A stretch of DNA of 64,000 nucleotides from SOJA01 sp964598485 (GTDB lineage Archaea; Thermoproteota; Bathyarchaeia; Bathyarchaeales; Bathycorpusculaceae): the NCBI GenBank assembly GCA_964598485.1, contig CAZRCD010000001.1, forward strand, positions 248,001 through 312,000, given 5' to 3'. Under the pieces are notes generated by a model that worked only from the letters and a program-made list of their open reading frames with translations, was not told where the DNA came from and made no database searches. Positions within the stretch are counted from its first letter, which is position 1. Each line of letters starts with the position of its first letter. The position numbers and the translations under genes are program-made. Shown here one piece after another: positions 43,763-51,543 of this stretch.

Positions 43763-44728
43763 ATGAGCAAAAAACTCTTACTCCACGAAGAAGACAAAAA
43801 ACAAAAAGTTAAAGAAATTTTGATAATAAAGGATCCGCAGAAGCTGAAGATGATCGTGAACAGGCTTAGTTGGAAGATTTTAGTCATGCTTTCTCAAAAG
43901 GAAATGTATCCAATGGAAATAGCCAAAAAGCTGGGCATTCATGAGCAGAAAGTCTACTATCACATAAGAAAGCTGGCAAAGGCCGGAGCCATAGTTGTCA
44001 CCAGAGAAGAGGAGAAGAAGGGGGCAACAGCAAAATACTATAAGGCGGTTTCGCCAGCGTTTGGAATAGAGCTTCCACTAGGACATAGAACAATACAGCG
44101 GCTTTCGCTTCTAAGCATGGATGAACAAATTCAGAAATTTTTCAAAGAATTCATAAATAAAGATGGCACGTTTGAGGGAAAAATAGTTGTGGGCAGCCCG
44201 ACACCTCACGGGCCATTCAAAACAAGCGCAAGAGATGGTCATTACGCGTCTTATTTAACATTCTTTTTGGGACAGTTCGCTAAAATGCCTGACGAATTCG
44301 CGATAAAGCTTGACGTTGACGTTAAAGCGGAAAAAGAGGAGAAAAACAACCTTATTCTTGTGGGTGGTCCTGGAACAAACCTTCTAACGCAAGAAGTGAA
44401 TGAGTATTTGCCGATAAGGTTTGACATGCAGTCTTCAGAGCAAGGCTTCTTGTTCGGCGGTTTGGTTTCTAGAAAAAGTTCGCAGGTTTATATGGCGGAC
44501 GCGGTTGGGTTAATAGCTAAAATCGTTAATCCATGGGATGACACTAAGCGGATTATAGTTTTGGCGGGAAACAAAGCAGTAGGCACGAAAGCGTGCGTTT
44601 TGGCTTTGACAACCTTTTGGAAGAAAACTTTGAAAGGCTATCATGGTGAAGATGCGTTTGCAACAGTCATACAGGGGTTCGATTTGGACGGAGACGGAAA
44701 AGTGGATTCAATAGAGGTTCCCGAATAA
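43763..44728 (+). CDS. ArsR-type HTH protein with S-layer-like C-terminal domain
   Basis: The 321-residue protein has a winged-helix domain (EMYPMEIAKKLGIHEQKV, YYHIRKLAKAGAI, residues about 50-85) and a large C-terminal domain with NLILVGGPGTNLL, GNKAVGTKACVLAL and an EF-hand-like end (DLDGDGKVDSIE). The last parts resemble the C-terminal part of archaeal S-layer-family proteins found fused to HTH domains. No membrane segment is visible, so it should be cytoplasmic. It may regulate the divergent methionine operon; that is inference. Confidence 0.7.
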   Translation: MSKKLLLHEEDKKQKVKEILIIKDPQKLKMIVNRLSWKILVMLSQKEMYPMEIAKKLGIHEQKVYYHIRKLAKAGAIVVTREEEKKGATAKYYKAVSPAFGIELPLGHRTIQRLSLLSMDEQIQKFFKEFINKDGTFEGKIVVGSPTPHGPFKTSARDGHYASYLTFFLGQFAKMPDEFAIKLDVDVKAEKEEKNNLILVGGPGTNLLTQEVNEYLPIRFDMQSSEQGFLFGGLVSRKSSQVYMADAVGLIAKIVNPWDDTKRIIVLAGNKAVGTKACVLALTTFWKKTLKGYHGEDAFATVIQGFDLDGDGKVDSIEVPE

Positions 44729-44757
44729 CACTAAAACTTGTTCTGCAATAGCCAGAG

Positions 44758-45192
44758 TTGTCTACTATGGAAATAACCGAAATCATCCTTGTCTACGGAC
44801 ATGAGAATATTCAAGCCACGCATAAATCAACACTCGAAACCACAAAAGAACCCCAATTATCAAAGAAAGGCGACTGCATAATAGGAGTGTCAGCGGACAA
44901 GGGTATAGCTGATTTAAGCCTTGAATTCAAGGAAAGTTTACGGAAGAAAAATGCCAAAATGACCATGTTAATCGAAGCTGGAGAGGCTGCTGAAGTTGTG
45001 AATGCTTTTGGAAGCCGACGGCTAGTTTTGGCTCATCCAACAGACATTGTTGTGAGAAAAAGTAGTTACGTTTGCAGTCGAACGTTGGCAATTAAGGCAG
45101 ACAGAGCTGCATGGGATTTGTCAAGGAAACTTGTAGAAAGGCTAAGGGATCCAAAGCAGAAAGTGAAGATCACTTTAACTGTTGAAGTTTAA
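44758..45192 (+). CDS. DUF371 family protein
   Basis: The 144-residue protein contains YGHENIQATHKSTLETTK and GDCIIGVSADKGIADLS, which characterise the archaeal DUF371 family of unknown role. It has a second half with VLAHPTDIVVRKSSYVCSRT. The end overlaps the convergent Trm5 gene by 4 nt. An ATG three codons in is an alternative start. Confidence 0.85.
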   Translation: MSTMEITEIILVYGHENIQATHKSTLETTKEPQLSKKGDCIIGVSADKGIADLSLEFKESLRKKNAKMTMLIEAGEAAEVVNAFGSRRLVLAHPTDIVVRKSSYVCSRTLAIKADRAAWDLSRKLVERLRDPKQKVKITLTVEV

Positions 45193-46259
45193 TGGATTTT
45201 TGCGTCTAAAACGGCTTGCCACTCGTAAGGAGCTGTGGCGCGGACAAACCGTGAAAACAGAATCTTCCCTACTTTTCTTCCAGATTTCTCAACAGCGTCT
45301 ATAAAATGAAGTTTTACATTCTCAAGTGTGTTTGAAGAGTCTACAAAACTGTAGAAATACACTATGCCGCCTGTTGGCTTTAGTGCTTTACATGCAACGT
45401 CCGCAAACTCTATGGATTTTTCAGGCAAATTCATAATCACGCGATCTGCAACTCCAAAAAGTCTTTGCTTAACAATTTGTTTTGCGTCTCCCAAAATTGA
45501 ACGAACTTTTCCGTCAACCCTGTTAAGCCTAACATTTTTCTTCAGAAACTCAACCGCTTGCGGATTCACGTCTATAGCGTAAACCTTAACGTTTTCATGA
45601 GTTTTTGCAATCAGTATCGAGAAAGGCCCCACACCAGCGAACAAGTCTACAACCGTTTCACCTTCCTTGACAAGGGACGCAACTCTGTTGTGCTCATGTG
45701 AGAGACGCGGAGAAAAGTAGGCTTCTGCAAGGTCCACGTAATATTGGCAACCATATTCTTTATGGATTGTTTCTGTTTTAGGTTCTCCAGCAATTATACT
45801 GAACTCTCTCAGCCGATAAGTTCCACTGACAGCTCCCGCCTTGGCAAGAACCGTCCGCACGCTTTTATGCGATTCTAGAACTGCTTCACCAATGACATAT
45901 TTGTATGCGTTAAGCTCCGGTGGAATCTCAATTATGGCTATGTCTCCAACAAAGTCCATTGCACGCGGCAGACTGGCTAATATATATGGGGGAAGCTTGT
46001 TCTCAAGTAATTCGACAAATGTTGTCACTTGCTTCTTCCTTTCTGGAAAAACGTAAGTTGAGACTTTGCAGTCTGGCACTCGTTCCTTAAGTTTTTCTAA
46101 TTCGTTTTCCTGTGGCTGACGAATAAGCGGGATGTATATGAAATCGTCGTTTCTTTGAATTTCCAGTTCCCTATCAATGATTTTCAGTTTACTGGTTAGA
46201 ACAATAGCTTTTTCGCCATAAGTCTTTGGAGCTTTGACGCATATTGATTTTTTAAGCAT
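45189..46259 (-). CDS. tRNA (guanine37-N1)-methyltransferase-like, Trm5
   Basis: The preferred start is the ATG at 46259 (MLKKSICVKAP), giving 356 residues. The protein has the Trm5 N-terminal RNA-binding region, then the class I methyltransferase core VVDLFAGVGPFSILIA (motif I), YAIDVNPQAVEFLK and the Trm5 signature MNLPEKS. It methylates G37 in tRNA to protect the reading frame. A short FAU-1-like relic and rtcA lie upstream on the same strand. Confidence 0.85.
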   Translation of the reverse strand: MLKKSICVKAPKTYGEKAIVLTSKLKIIDRELEIQRNDDFIYIPLIRQPQENELEKLKERVPDCKVSTYVFPERKKQVTTFVELLENKLPPYILASLPRAMDFVGDIAIIEIPPELNAYKYVIGEAVLESHKSVRTVLAKAGAVSGTYRLREFSIIAGEPKTETIHKEYGCQYYVDLAEAYFSPRLSHEHNRVASLVKEGETVVDLFAGVGPFSILIAKTHENVKVYAIDVNPQAVEFLKKNVRLNRVDGKVRSILGDAKQIVKQRLFGVADRVIMNLPEKSIEFADVACKALKPTGGIVYFYSFVDSSNTLENVKLHFIDAVEKSGRKVGKILFSRFVRATAPYEWQAVLDAKIH

Positions 46260-46298
46260 AGAATCACTGGCACTCCATTTTCTTAGCATCTAATTGAT

Positions 46299-46397
46299 TC
46301 ATGATTCCCCTACTTTTTCTTTGACTGTTTCGAAGTCGTTGTCTAGAAGCAGTTTTGTTAGGGCTGTTGAGTATATTTCTCTAACCTTCGCCTTCAT
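46299..46397 (-). pseudogene. FAU-1-like N-terminal remnant
   Basis: A 32-codon frame with a good ATG encodes MKAKVREIYSTALTKLLLD then NDFETVKEKVGES and stops. The IYSTALTKLLLDN stretch matches my recollection of the N-terminus of the archaeal RNA-binding protein FAU-1, which normally has more than 400 residues. The rest of the gene is absent. It lies 18 nt after rtcA and 39 nt before trm5. Confidence 0.5.
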
Positions 46398-46415
46398 CAA
46401 TGCTTCACCGATTTT

Positions 46416-47453
46416 TCAGCCAAACCTCTCAATCTTGTAGAGCTCACCCATTTTTTCCATGTTGAACTCGACATCCAACGTCTTTTCGGCGAGCCAAATG
46501 TTTGTTTCCAAATGATCTGAAATTATCCGCGTCAGATACGCTGATCTACCTTTCGCCAATGCCACGTATGGAATGAGCATGTCAGCCAAATGCACGTCAA
46601 CCGTGGGCTTAGTGGAAATTTCTGCATCGAGTTTTTCTGCTGCCTCCCTTCCAACGGCTTCACTTGTCTTCCGAAGTTCGCCGATTGCGTCTGCGCCTAG
46701 AATTACGCCAGTGTCCGTTTCAGCCCATAAAACAAGGGAGCTGCCCTTCTGCATGGGGTTTGACCTATCGTTTACTATTTGGATGTCTGCCGTGTAGCCC
46801 TTTTTCTTTAGGTAGTCGTTTGCTGCTTTTGCTTGGCGTTCAGCAACCTTTCTTTCAGCAAGGAATGTGCACACTGAGATGCCCCTTATGGTTCTTATTT
46901 TCCCGAAATTCTCCAATCGTAATGGTTGAAGAGACTTGCAAGGCTCCACGGTCAATGTTACTTCACCCATACCCTTTGGATAGTAACCGTACCTGCGGAC
47001 CGTTAAGGCAATGTTTAGTCCCATACGCTTTAGTGTCGGCAAAAACACGCAACGCATGTAGTTAATGGTAGGTGAATGCTGAACATCCGTTCCACCCTTT
47101 GACACATGTAAATGAACAGTATCTTCTGCAAAAGCGCAGATTGGTAGCACGGTCATCAAAAGCATTGGAATGCTTCCAGCAGTTCCAATTTCAGCCTCAA
47201 TTTTTCCGCCTTTAACGCTTTTAGGCTTAAACCAGAGTTCACGCGAGTTCAGTTTTGCACCCTCTAATTCAGCTTTGCACAGTTTCGCAGCTGTTAAGAC
47301 CGCTTCCAAATGTTGAGGTCTCAAGCCTGGCTGCGGCCTGTTCTGCCTGATGTTGTAGATGTGTAGCGGTTGCCTCGTTATGGCAGCTAGAGCCACGGAT
47401 AACCTGAGGATTGTGCCGCTTCCGCTTTTTTTGCTTCCATCGATTTCAATCAT
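46416..47453 (-). CDS. rtcA: RNA 3'-terminal phosphate cyclase
   Basis: The start is taken as the ATG at 47453 (MIEIDGSKKSGSGTILRL), which matches the family N-terminus, rather than an in-frame start at 47513; this gives 345 residues. GTAGSIPMLLMTVLP, KGGTDVQHSPTINYM, KGMGEVTLTVEP and the C-terminal DHLETNIWLAEK fit RtcA. It converts RNA 3'-phosphates to 2',3'-cyclic phosphates, the kind of end the RNA ligase RtcB uses, which is of note given the predicted introns in this genome. Confidence 0.92.
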   Translation of the reverse strand: MIEIDGSKKSGSGTILRLSVALAAITRQPLHIYNIRQNRPQPGLRPQHLEAVLTAAKLCKAELEGAKLNSRELWFKPKSVKGGKIEAEIGTAGSIPMLLMTVLPICAFAEDTVHLHVSKGGTDVQHSPTINYMRCVFLPTLKRMGLNIALTVRRYGYYPKGMGEVTLTVEPCKSLQPLRLENFGKIRTIRGISVCTFLAERKVAERQAKAANDYLKKKGYTADIQIVNDRSNPMQKGSSLVLWAETDTGVILGADAIGELRKTSEAVGREAAEKLDAEISTKPTVDVHLADMLIPYVALAKGRSAYLTRIISDHLETNIWLAEKTLDVEFNMEKMGELYKIERFG

Positions 47454-47525
47454 GGGTGAGGCTTCCTTCAATCGTTTTTTAACATATTGTGATTTTTTAA
47501 AGTTAACAAACAATTAATAAATGCG

Positions 47526-47966
47526 ATGAGTATTAAGGATTTAGAAGGAAGAAAGGTTATGAGTGAAGAAAAGGAGAAGGTTGCGGAACTCACAGAAAGG
47601 ATTGACGAACTTCTCATAATCTTAAACAGCGTCGCAGAAGACCTTAGACAAGTTTCAGGATCACTAAAGTCTTTGGCAGTTTCACAAATCACTCAACCAA
47701 CGGCTGGTCCTGTTGCTCCTGCACCCGCACCCACAACACCTGAGGTTTACGGAAAAAAGACGTCAATAGATGATATTAGAATGATGTTTCCAGAAGACTT
47801 GGAGAACATGTTAAGTTTTGAGGAGAAACAAGATTACATAATGATAAAACCTCGTCAGTTTCTGGGTTCAGATAACTTTGCAAAAATAGCGTCCATAGTA
47901 CGCGGAATAGGCGGAGACTATGTAAGCGCTGGAAAAGGATCACATTTCAGAATACCGAAAAATTAG
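47526..47966 (+). CDS. Coiled-coil protein, unknown
   Basis: The 146-residue protein has an N-terminal coiled coil (VAELTERIDELLIILNSV, AEDLRQVSGSLKSLA, about residues 17-55), a Pro/Ala/Thr linker (GPVAPAPAPTTPE) and a C-terminal globular part (YIMIKPRQFLGSDNFAKI, VRGIGGDYVSAGKGSHF) that could bind nucleic acid. An internal ATG at 47559 is an alternative start. It is divergent from rtcA. The family is not recognised. Confidence 0.6.
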   Translation: MSIKDLEGRKVMSEEKEKVAELTERIDELLIILNSVAEDLRQVSGSLKSLAVSQITQPTAGPVAPAPAPTTPEVYGKKTSIDDIRMMFPEDLENMLSFEEKQDYIMIKPRQFLGSDNFAKIASIVRGIGGDYVSAGKGSHFRIPKN

Positions 47967-47990
47967 ATTGAAAGGACTATTTCCACAGAA

Positions 47991-48092
47991 TCAGCAAACA
48001 TAGACTTTCAAGCCTGACTGCCTTGTTTTTGCTAAAATCTGCACTGCTTCATTTGCCTTTGCGGTGTCACTCAAATATTCTAAAATTAACAT
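47991..48092 (-). CDS. Possible 33-residue peptide or gene relic
   Basis: In the 250-base gap between 47966 and 48217 the minus strand has an ATG-started frame, MLILEYLSDTAKANEAVQIL then AKTRQSGLKVYVC. The composition looks like protein, but it is short, has no clear ribosome binding site and matches nothing I know. Confidence 0.25.
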   Translation of the reverse strand: MLILEYLSDTAKANEAVQILAKTRQSGLKVYVC

Positions 48093-48216
48093 AACGTATT
48101 TAAGCGGTTAAGAAAACTAGAGTCAATAATTGAGAAGAGATTTAAATCAAAGATTACCTATAATTATTGTAGAGAAAAACTAGTGTTTGGCAAGTTAGGC
48201 AGGAAGGGTCACTATA

Positions 48217-48726
48217 TTGACGTATATTAATGATTCAGTGTTGATGAAGGTTGCAGAAGCTCTAGGCGAGGAAGACGCTGTCAAACTAATTGATATTCTT
48301 AAAAACTCATCTGAGACAACGGATGATGAGATAGCGAACAAAACTGGCATAAGATTAAATTCTGTCCGAAAAATTCTCTATAAGCTCTATGACCATTCTC
48401 TTGTAGGTCTAAGGAGAACGCGCGACCCACAAACCGGATGGTTCATTTTTCACTGGAGGTTGCAACCAGACCAACTGGAGGGTCTCATACTAAGCCAAAA
48501 ACGTCGAGTACTTGAAAAACTTGTTCTCAGGTTGGAATATGAGAAGAACCATGATTTCTATTATTGTTACACGCCAGGATGCAGAATAATCCCGTTTGAG
48601 GATGCTGTTGAAATCCTTTTTAAATGCCCCACATGTGGTAAGCCCTTAATGCATTGCGACAATGACAAAATCATTCAAGTAACAGCAAAGAAAGTTGAAC
48701 AGTTGAGGAAGGAAATGGGTGAGTGA
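48217..48726 (+). CDS. tfe: Transcription factor E, alpha subunit
   Basis: The 169-residue protein starts at a TTG behind GGAAGGG. It has the TFE winged helix (SSETTDDEIANKTGIRLN, SVRKILYKLYDHSLV), LRRTRDPQTGWFIFHWRL and a C-terminal zinc ribbon (CYTPGCRI, CPTCGKPL) in the order and size of archaeal TFE. It helps RNA polymerase open promoters. The stop overlaps the next start by 8 nt. Confidence 0.93.
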   Translation: MTYINDSVLMKVAEALGEEDAVKLIDILKNSSETTDDEIANKTGIRLNSVRKILYKLYDHSLVGLRRTRDPQTGWFIFHWRLQPDQLEGLILSQKRRVLEKLVLRLEYEKNHDFYYCYTPGCRIIPFEDAVEILFKCPTCGKPLMHCDNDKIIQVTAKKVEQLRKEMGE

Positions 48727-49261
48727 AAAGCTTCCATCAAGGGAACAAGCAATGCGTTTTCTCCAGGAAAGTGGATGCTCAAAAAACGTAATAAAACACA
48801 GTGAGAAAGTGGCTGAACTCGCCGTTGAAATCGCCGAAGAATGCAAGGAAAAGGGAATAAATGTTAATTTAGAACTTGTAGAGATAGGAGCTCTACTACA
48901 CGACATTGGACGCTCAAAAACTCACAGCGTTCATCACGCAGTTGTGGGGGCAAAAATCGCAAAATCACTCGGTTTACCAGAACCAGTTATATCAATAATA
49001 AAGAGGCACGTTGGCGGCGGAATAACAGTAAAAGAGGCAGAGAGGTTGGGATGGCCAAAAGACATTTACATCCCACAAACAATTGAGGAGAAAATTGTCT
49101 CGTACGCAGACAAGCTGATTGAAGGTTCGCGGCGGGTGCCAATGGGAAGAACAATCAAGAAATTACGCTCTGAAAAGTTGCCGCCCTCTTCCATCACAAG
49201 ATTACAAAAGTTACATAGAGAGATGTTGACTTTAGTTGGCGACTGCAAATGCCTACCGTGA
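48719..49261 (+). CDS. HD-domain phosphohydrolase
   Basis: The 180-residue protein has HSEKVAELAVEIA, the HD motif in GALLHDIGRSKTHSVHHAVVG in parts, and IIKRHVGGG, the metal ligands of HD hydrolases; this is the small archaeal HDIG-type group. The GTG start overlaps tfe by 8 nt and the end overlaps the DUF2110 gene by 13 nt, so the three are coupled. The substrate is unknown, perhaps a nucleotide. Confidence 0.85.
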   Translation: MSEKLPSREQAMRFLQESGCSKNVIKHSEKVAELAVEIAEECKEKGINVNLELVEIGALLHDIGRSKTHSVHHAVVGAKIAKSLGLPEPVISIIKRHVGGGITVKEAERLGWPKDIYIPQTIEEKIVSYADKLIEGSRRVPMGRTIKKLRSEKLPPSSITRLQKLHREMLTLVGDCKCLP

Positions 49262-50019
49262 CGCTGCCCACAAAAGTGTACAGCAATTTTCAACTAAAGC
49301 TTGTTGACGAAAAATTACAGTCCATGCTTAAAGGTTTAAAAGTTGAGACGAAAATTCGCGAACTTTCTTCTCGCGGATTGGTTCAGATAGCAGTTTCAGG
49401 TGAAGACGAAAAGGTTGCGTTAAATTATTTACGTGGACAAATAGGACTGTGCCCAACATTTTTGCAACATGTAGAAAAATTCTCCACGGTAAAAGGGTAT
49501 GTGGCATCTTTGAACAAAAAAGAGCTTTACGTAGACATAGGCATTGTCTCACCTAACACCGTTGAAGCTGCAATCCCACTGAAACTTCTGCAAGCCCAAC
49601 TTGTCGATGGAAGAAAAATGGCACTTGAGAAGATAGCTGACTTGTTTGGTTTCGTTGAAAACTTGCCATTGACCGTCAAAATCTGCAGTGTTAATAAAGA
49701 GAAGAGACGTGTTGAGGCTGTGTTATCAGAAAAGCAACTTGCTCTTTACAGAAGCTGGACAAAATCATTGTTGGACAGATTGATAGTCTTAGGTGCGTCT
49801 TTTAATGAGATAGTGTTAGTCTTAAAAAAGACAGGGTGCAACCGTGATGTGATAAATATTGAACGTTTAGGATTGTTTGAAAATGCAGTTGTGTGCAAGC
49901 TTGGAACAGACGCCGTGGGGCTAGTCCCAAAAATTGGTAGGAAACTGCGGAACGCAAACTTCAGCATCTTCAATCCAAGAGAAAATATAGAATTTCTTGG
50001 AGATTATTCGATATTATAA
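49249..50019 (+). CDS. DUF2110 family protein
   Basis: The 256-residue protein matches the DUF2110 family found in archaea: LRGQIGLCPTFLQHVE, GYVASLNKKELYVDIGI and the C-terminal GLVPKIGRKLRNANFSIF. It has an S1-like beta-barrel look in the middle (KGYVASLNKKELYVDIG). It is the last gene of the tfe operon. The function is unknown; a nucleic-acid role is suggested by the S1-like part and the context. Confidence 0.8.
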   Translation: MPTVTLPTKVYSNFQLKLVDEKLQSMLKGLKVETKIRELSSRGLVQIAVSGEDEKVALNYLRGQIGLCPTFLQHVEKFSTVKGYVASLNKKELYVDIGIVSPNTVEAAIPLKLLQAQLVDGRKMALEKIADLFGFVENLPLTVKICSVNKEKRRVEAVLSEKQLALYRSWTKSLLDRLIVLGASFNEIVLVLKKTGCNRDVINIERLGLFENAVVCKLGTDAVGLVPKIGRKLRNANFSIFNPRENIEFLGDYSIL

Positions 50020-50227
50020 ACACTCTTTTGTGAAGGTACCTCAAAAGTCCTGCACACAAAATCTATTTGGCTTCAAATAATGTTTCCATGCAGAAACCTA
50101 TAGGGGGTCTGTCGAAAACTTTTTGCGCGGAAGATCTGCAACTAGCCACTTCCATTGTTGAACAAAGAAAATCGTGGGTGTTCAACGAATTAGAATTGTT
50201 TGGTGGGTTATGCATAGCCTTCCAATT

Positions 50228-51136
50228 TCATTTCCTTGTGACGAGATAGACTCCTATGAAGATTAGAAGGCCTCCTGCCACAGTGAAGAGGTTCAACTTT
50301 TCTTCTAAAAACGTGACTGCGAATAGGACAGTGACCAATGGTTCTGCGAATAGGAATGAGCTGGTTATTGCTGCGTCTACTTGTTTTAGGACGTAGAACC
50401 AGATGTAATATCCTAATAGTGAACAAGTGAGGGATAAGAAGAGAATCGCCAGCCAGCCGTGAAGGCTCATCGTAAATATTTGATGAAGAGAGTTTTCACC
50501 AAAAGAAAACGGAACTAAACACAACCCTCCTAACATGGTTACGTACGCTACGATCAGAAAAGGGTCATACTTTTCCATTATCTTCTTTCCTAAAAGACTG
50601 TACGCAGCCCAGAGAATAGGAGTAGAAAGCAAGATTAGACTTCCTAGAAGAAAATCTTTGTTACCCGACAAGCTCAAAGTGCCGCCTGCAATAACCATGA
50701 ACGTGCCTACTGCTGCAATTCCAATCCCGAAAACCTGCTTTTTCGTCAGACGTTCCTTGAATATTCTAGCGGAAAGAACCGCAATGATAATTGGCGAAAG
50801 CAAACAGACGAGAATTGCGGCAATGGACGCGCTTGCCATCTGGATCCCAGTGTACTGGGCAGCATAGAAGAAAGTGACGCCAGTTAAAGCGAGAAACAAC
50901 AGTGTCGGAGCATCTTTCCTTTTAACAAGAAGTATGTAGTTTCGTTCTCTAATTTTCTTTAACAAAAGCACGACAAGAAATAGTCCGCCTGCGATGAGAA
51001 ATCTGAAGGTTGCTATTGCAATTGGAGTAAGTCCTTCGTTTAGTGCTATTCTGACAACTACGAATGAGCTGCCCCAAAAAATGATTAAGATCAGCATTAG
51101 AAACGTGTTGAAAATGCTGATTGCTCTATTCGTCAT
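50228..51136 (-). CDS. EamA/DMT-family transporter
   Basis: The 302-residue protein has ten hydrophobic helices in two EamA repeats, beginning FLMLILIIFWGSSFVVVRIA and again PILWAAYSLLGKKI in the second half; KEERLTKKQ-type loop and FAEPLVTVLFAVTFLEEKL are typical. These proteins export amino acids or related metabolites across the cell membrane. The substrate cannot be told. Confidence 0.88.
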   Translation of the reverse strand: MTNRAISIFNTFLMLILIIFWGSSFVVVRIALNEGLTPIAIATFRFLIAGGLFLVVLLLKKIRERNYILLVKRKDAPTLLFLALTGVTFFYAAQYTGIQMASASIAAILVCLLSPIIIAVLSARIFKERLTKKQVFGIGIAAVGTFMVIAGGTLSLSGNKDFLLGSLILLSTPILWAAYSLLGKKIMEKYDPFLIVAYVTMLGGLCLVPFSFGENSLHQIFTMSLHGWLAILFLSLTCSLLGYYIWFYVLKQVDAAITSSFLFAEPLVTVLFAVTFLEEKLNLFTVAGGLLIFIGVYLVTRK

Positions 51137-51232
51137 GTTAGGGTGATTCTCTTGTCAAGTCTAATAAAGGATTTATGGAAAACAGAAAACAATCAAAAAG
51201 GAAAATCTGCAAAATCTCCAAGGTCTATGTTT

Positions 51233-51336
51233 TGGTGGGCCGGGCCGGACTTGAACCGGCGACCTCAGCCTCGTAAGGGCTGCTTCAGGCTTGCTTTATA
51301 AATGCAAGCGTCCTAACCATGCTAGACGACCGGCCC
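51233..51336 (-). tRNA. tRNA-Val(UAC) with intron at position 25/26, CCA encoded
   Basis: Acceptor GGGCCGG pairs with CCGGCCC, D stem GUCU/GGAC, anticodon stem CAGCC/GGCUG with loop CUUACGA (anticodon UAC, valine GUA), T stem GCCGG/CCGGC with loop UUCAAGU. A73 is followed by an encoded CCA (51235-51233). The cloverleaf forms only after removing 26 nt (51284-51309) between C25 and G26, a non-canonical intron site. Without it the mature tRNA is 75 nt plus CCA. Confidence 0.93.
51284..51309 (-). other. Predicted non-canonical tRNA intron
   Basis: Minus strand: exon UAGG-AC, intron G, stem CUUGC, 9-nt loop AUUUAUAAA, stem GCAAG, CCUG pairing with the exon UAGG (one U-G pair), AA, then exon 2 G26-CAGCC. 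The three-base 5' bulge is cut after base two and the 3' cut follows AA. The outer helix is weak, as in relaxed bulge-helix-bulge sites. Confidence 0.8.
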
Positions 51337-51543
51337 TCTCTCTGATTTTAAAGAAACTTGTTTTATTAAAGTTTGGTTGCTCTGCGAAAAAATATTGGAA
51401 TGTTGTTTTTGTTAATGTACAGCGAAAAATTGTAACAAGCAGAGGACCGTAAGAGACATATCGTAAAACCTTCTCTTTGATCATATTTAAAACTGTAAAG
51501 CTAAAATAGATGAGAGAACTATGGGGAAAAAGAAGTGGCAAAA

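Noticed and set aside
46290..46415. FAU-1-like remnant as exon 1 of an interrupted gene
   Set aside because: No downstream sequence resembles the rest of FAU-1; trm5 follows immediately.
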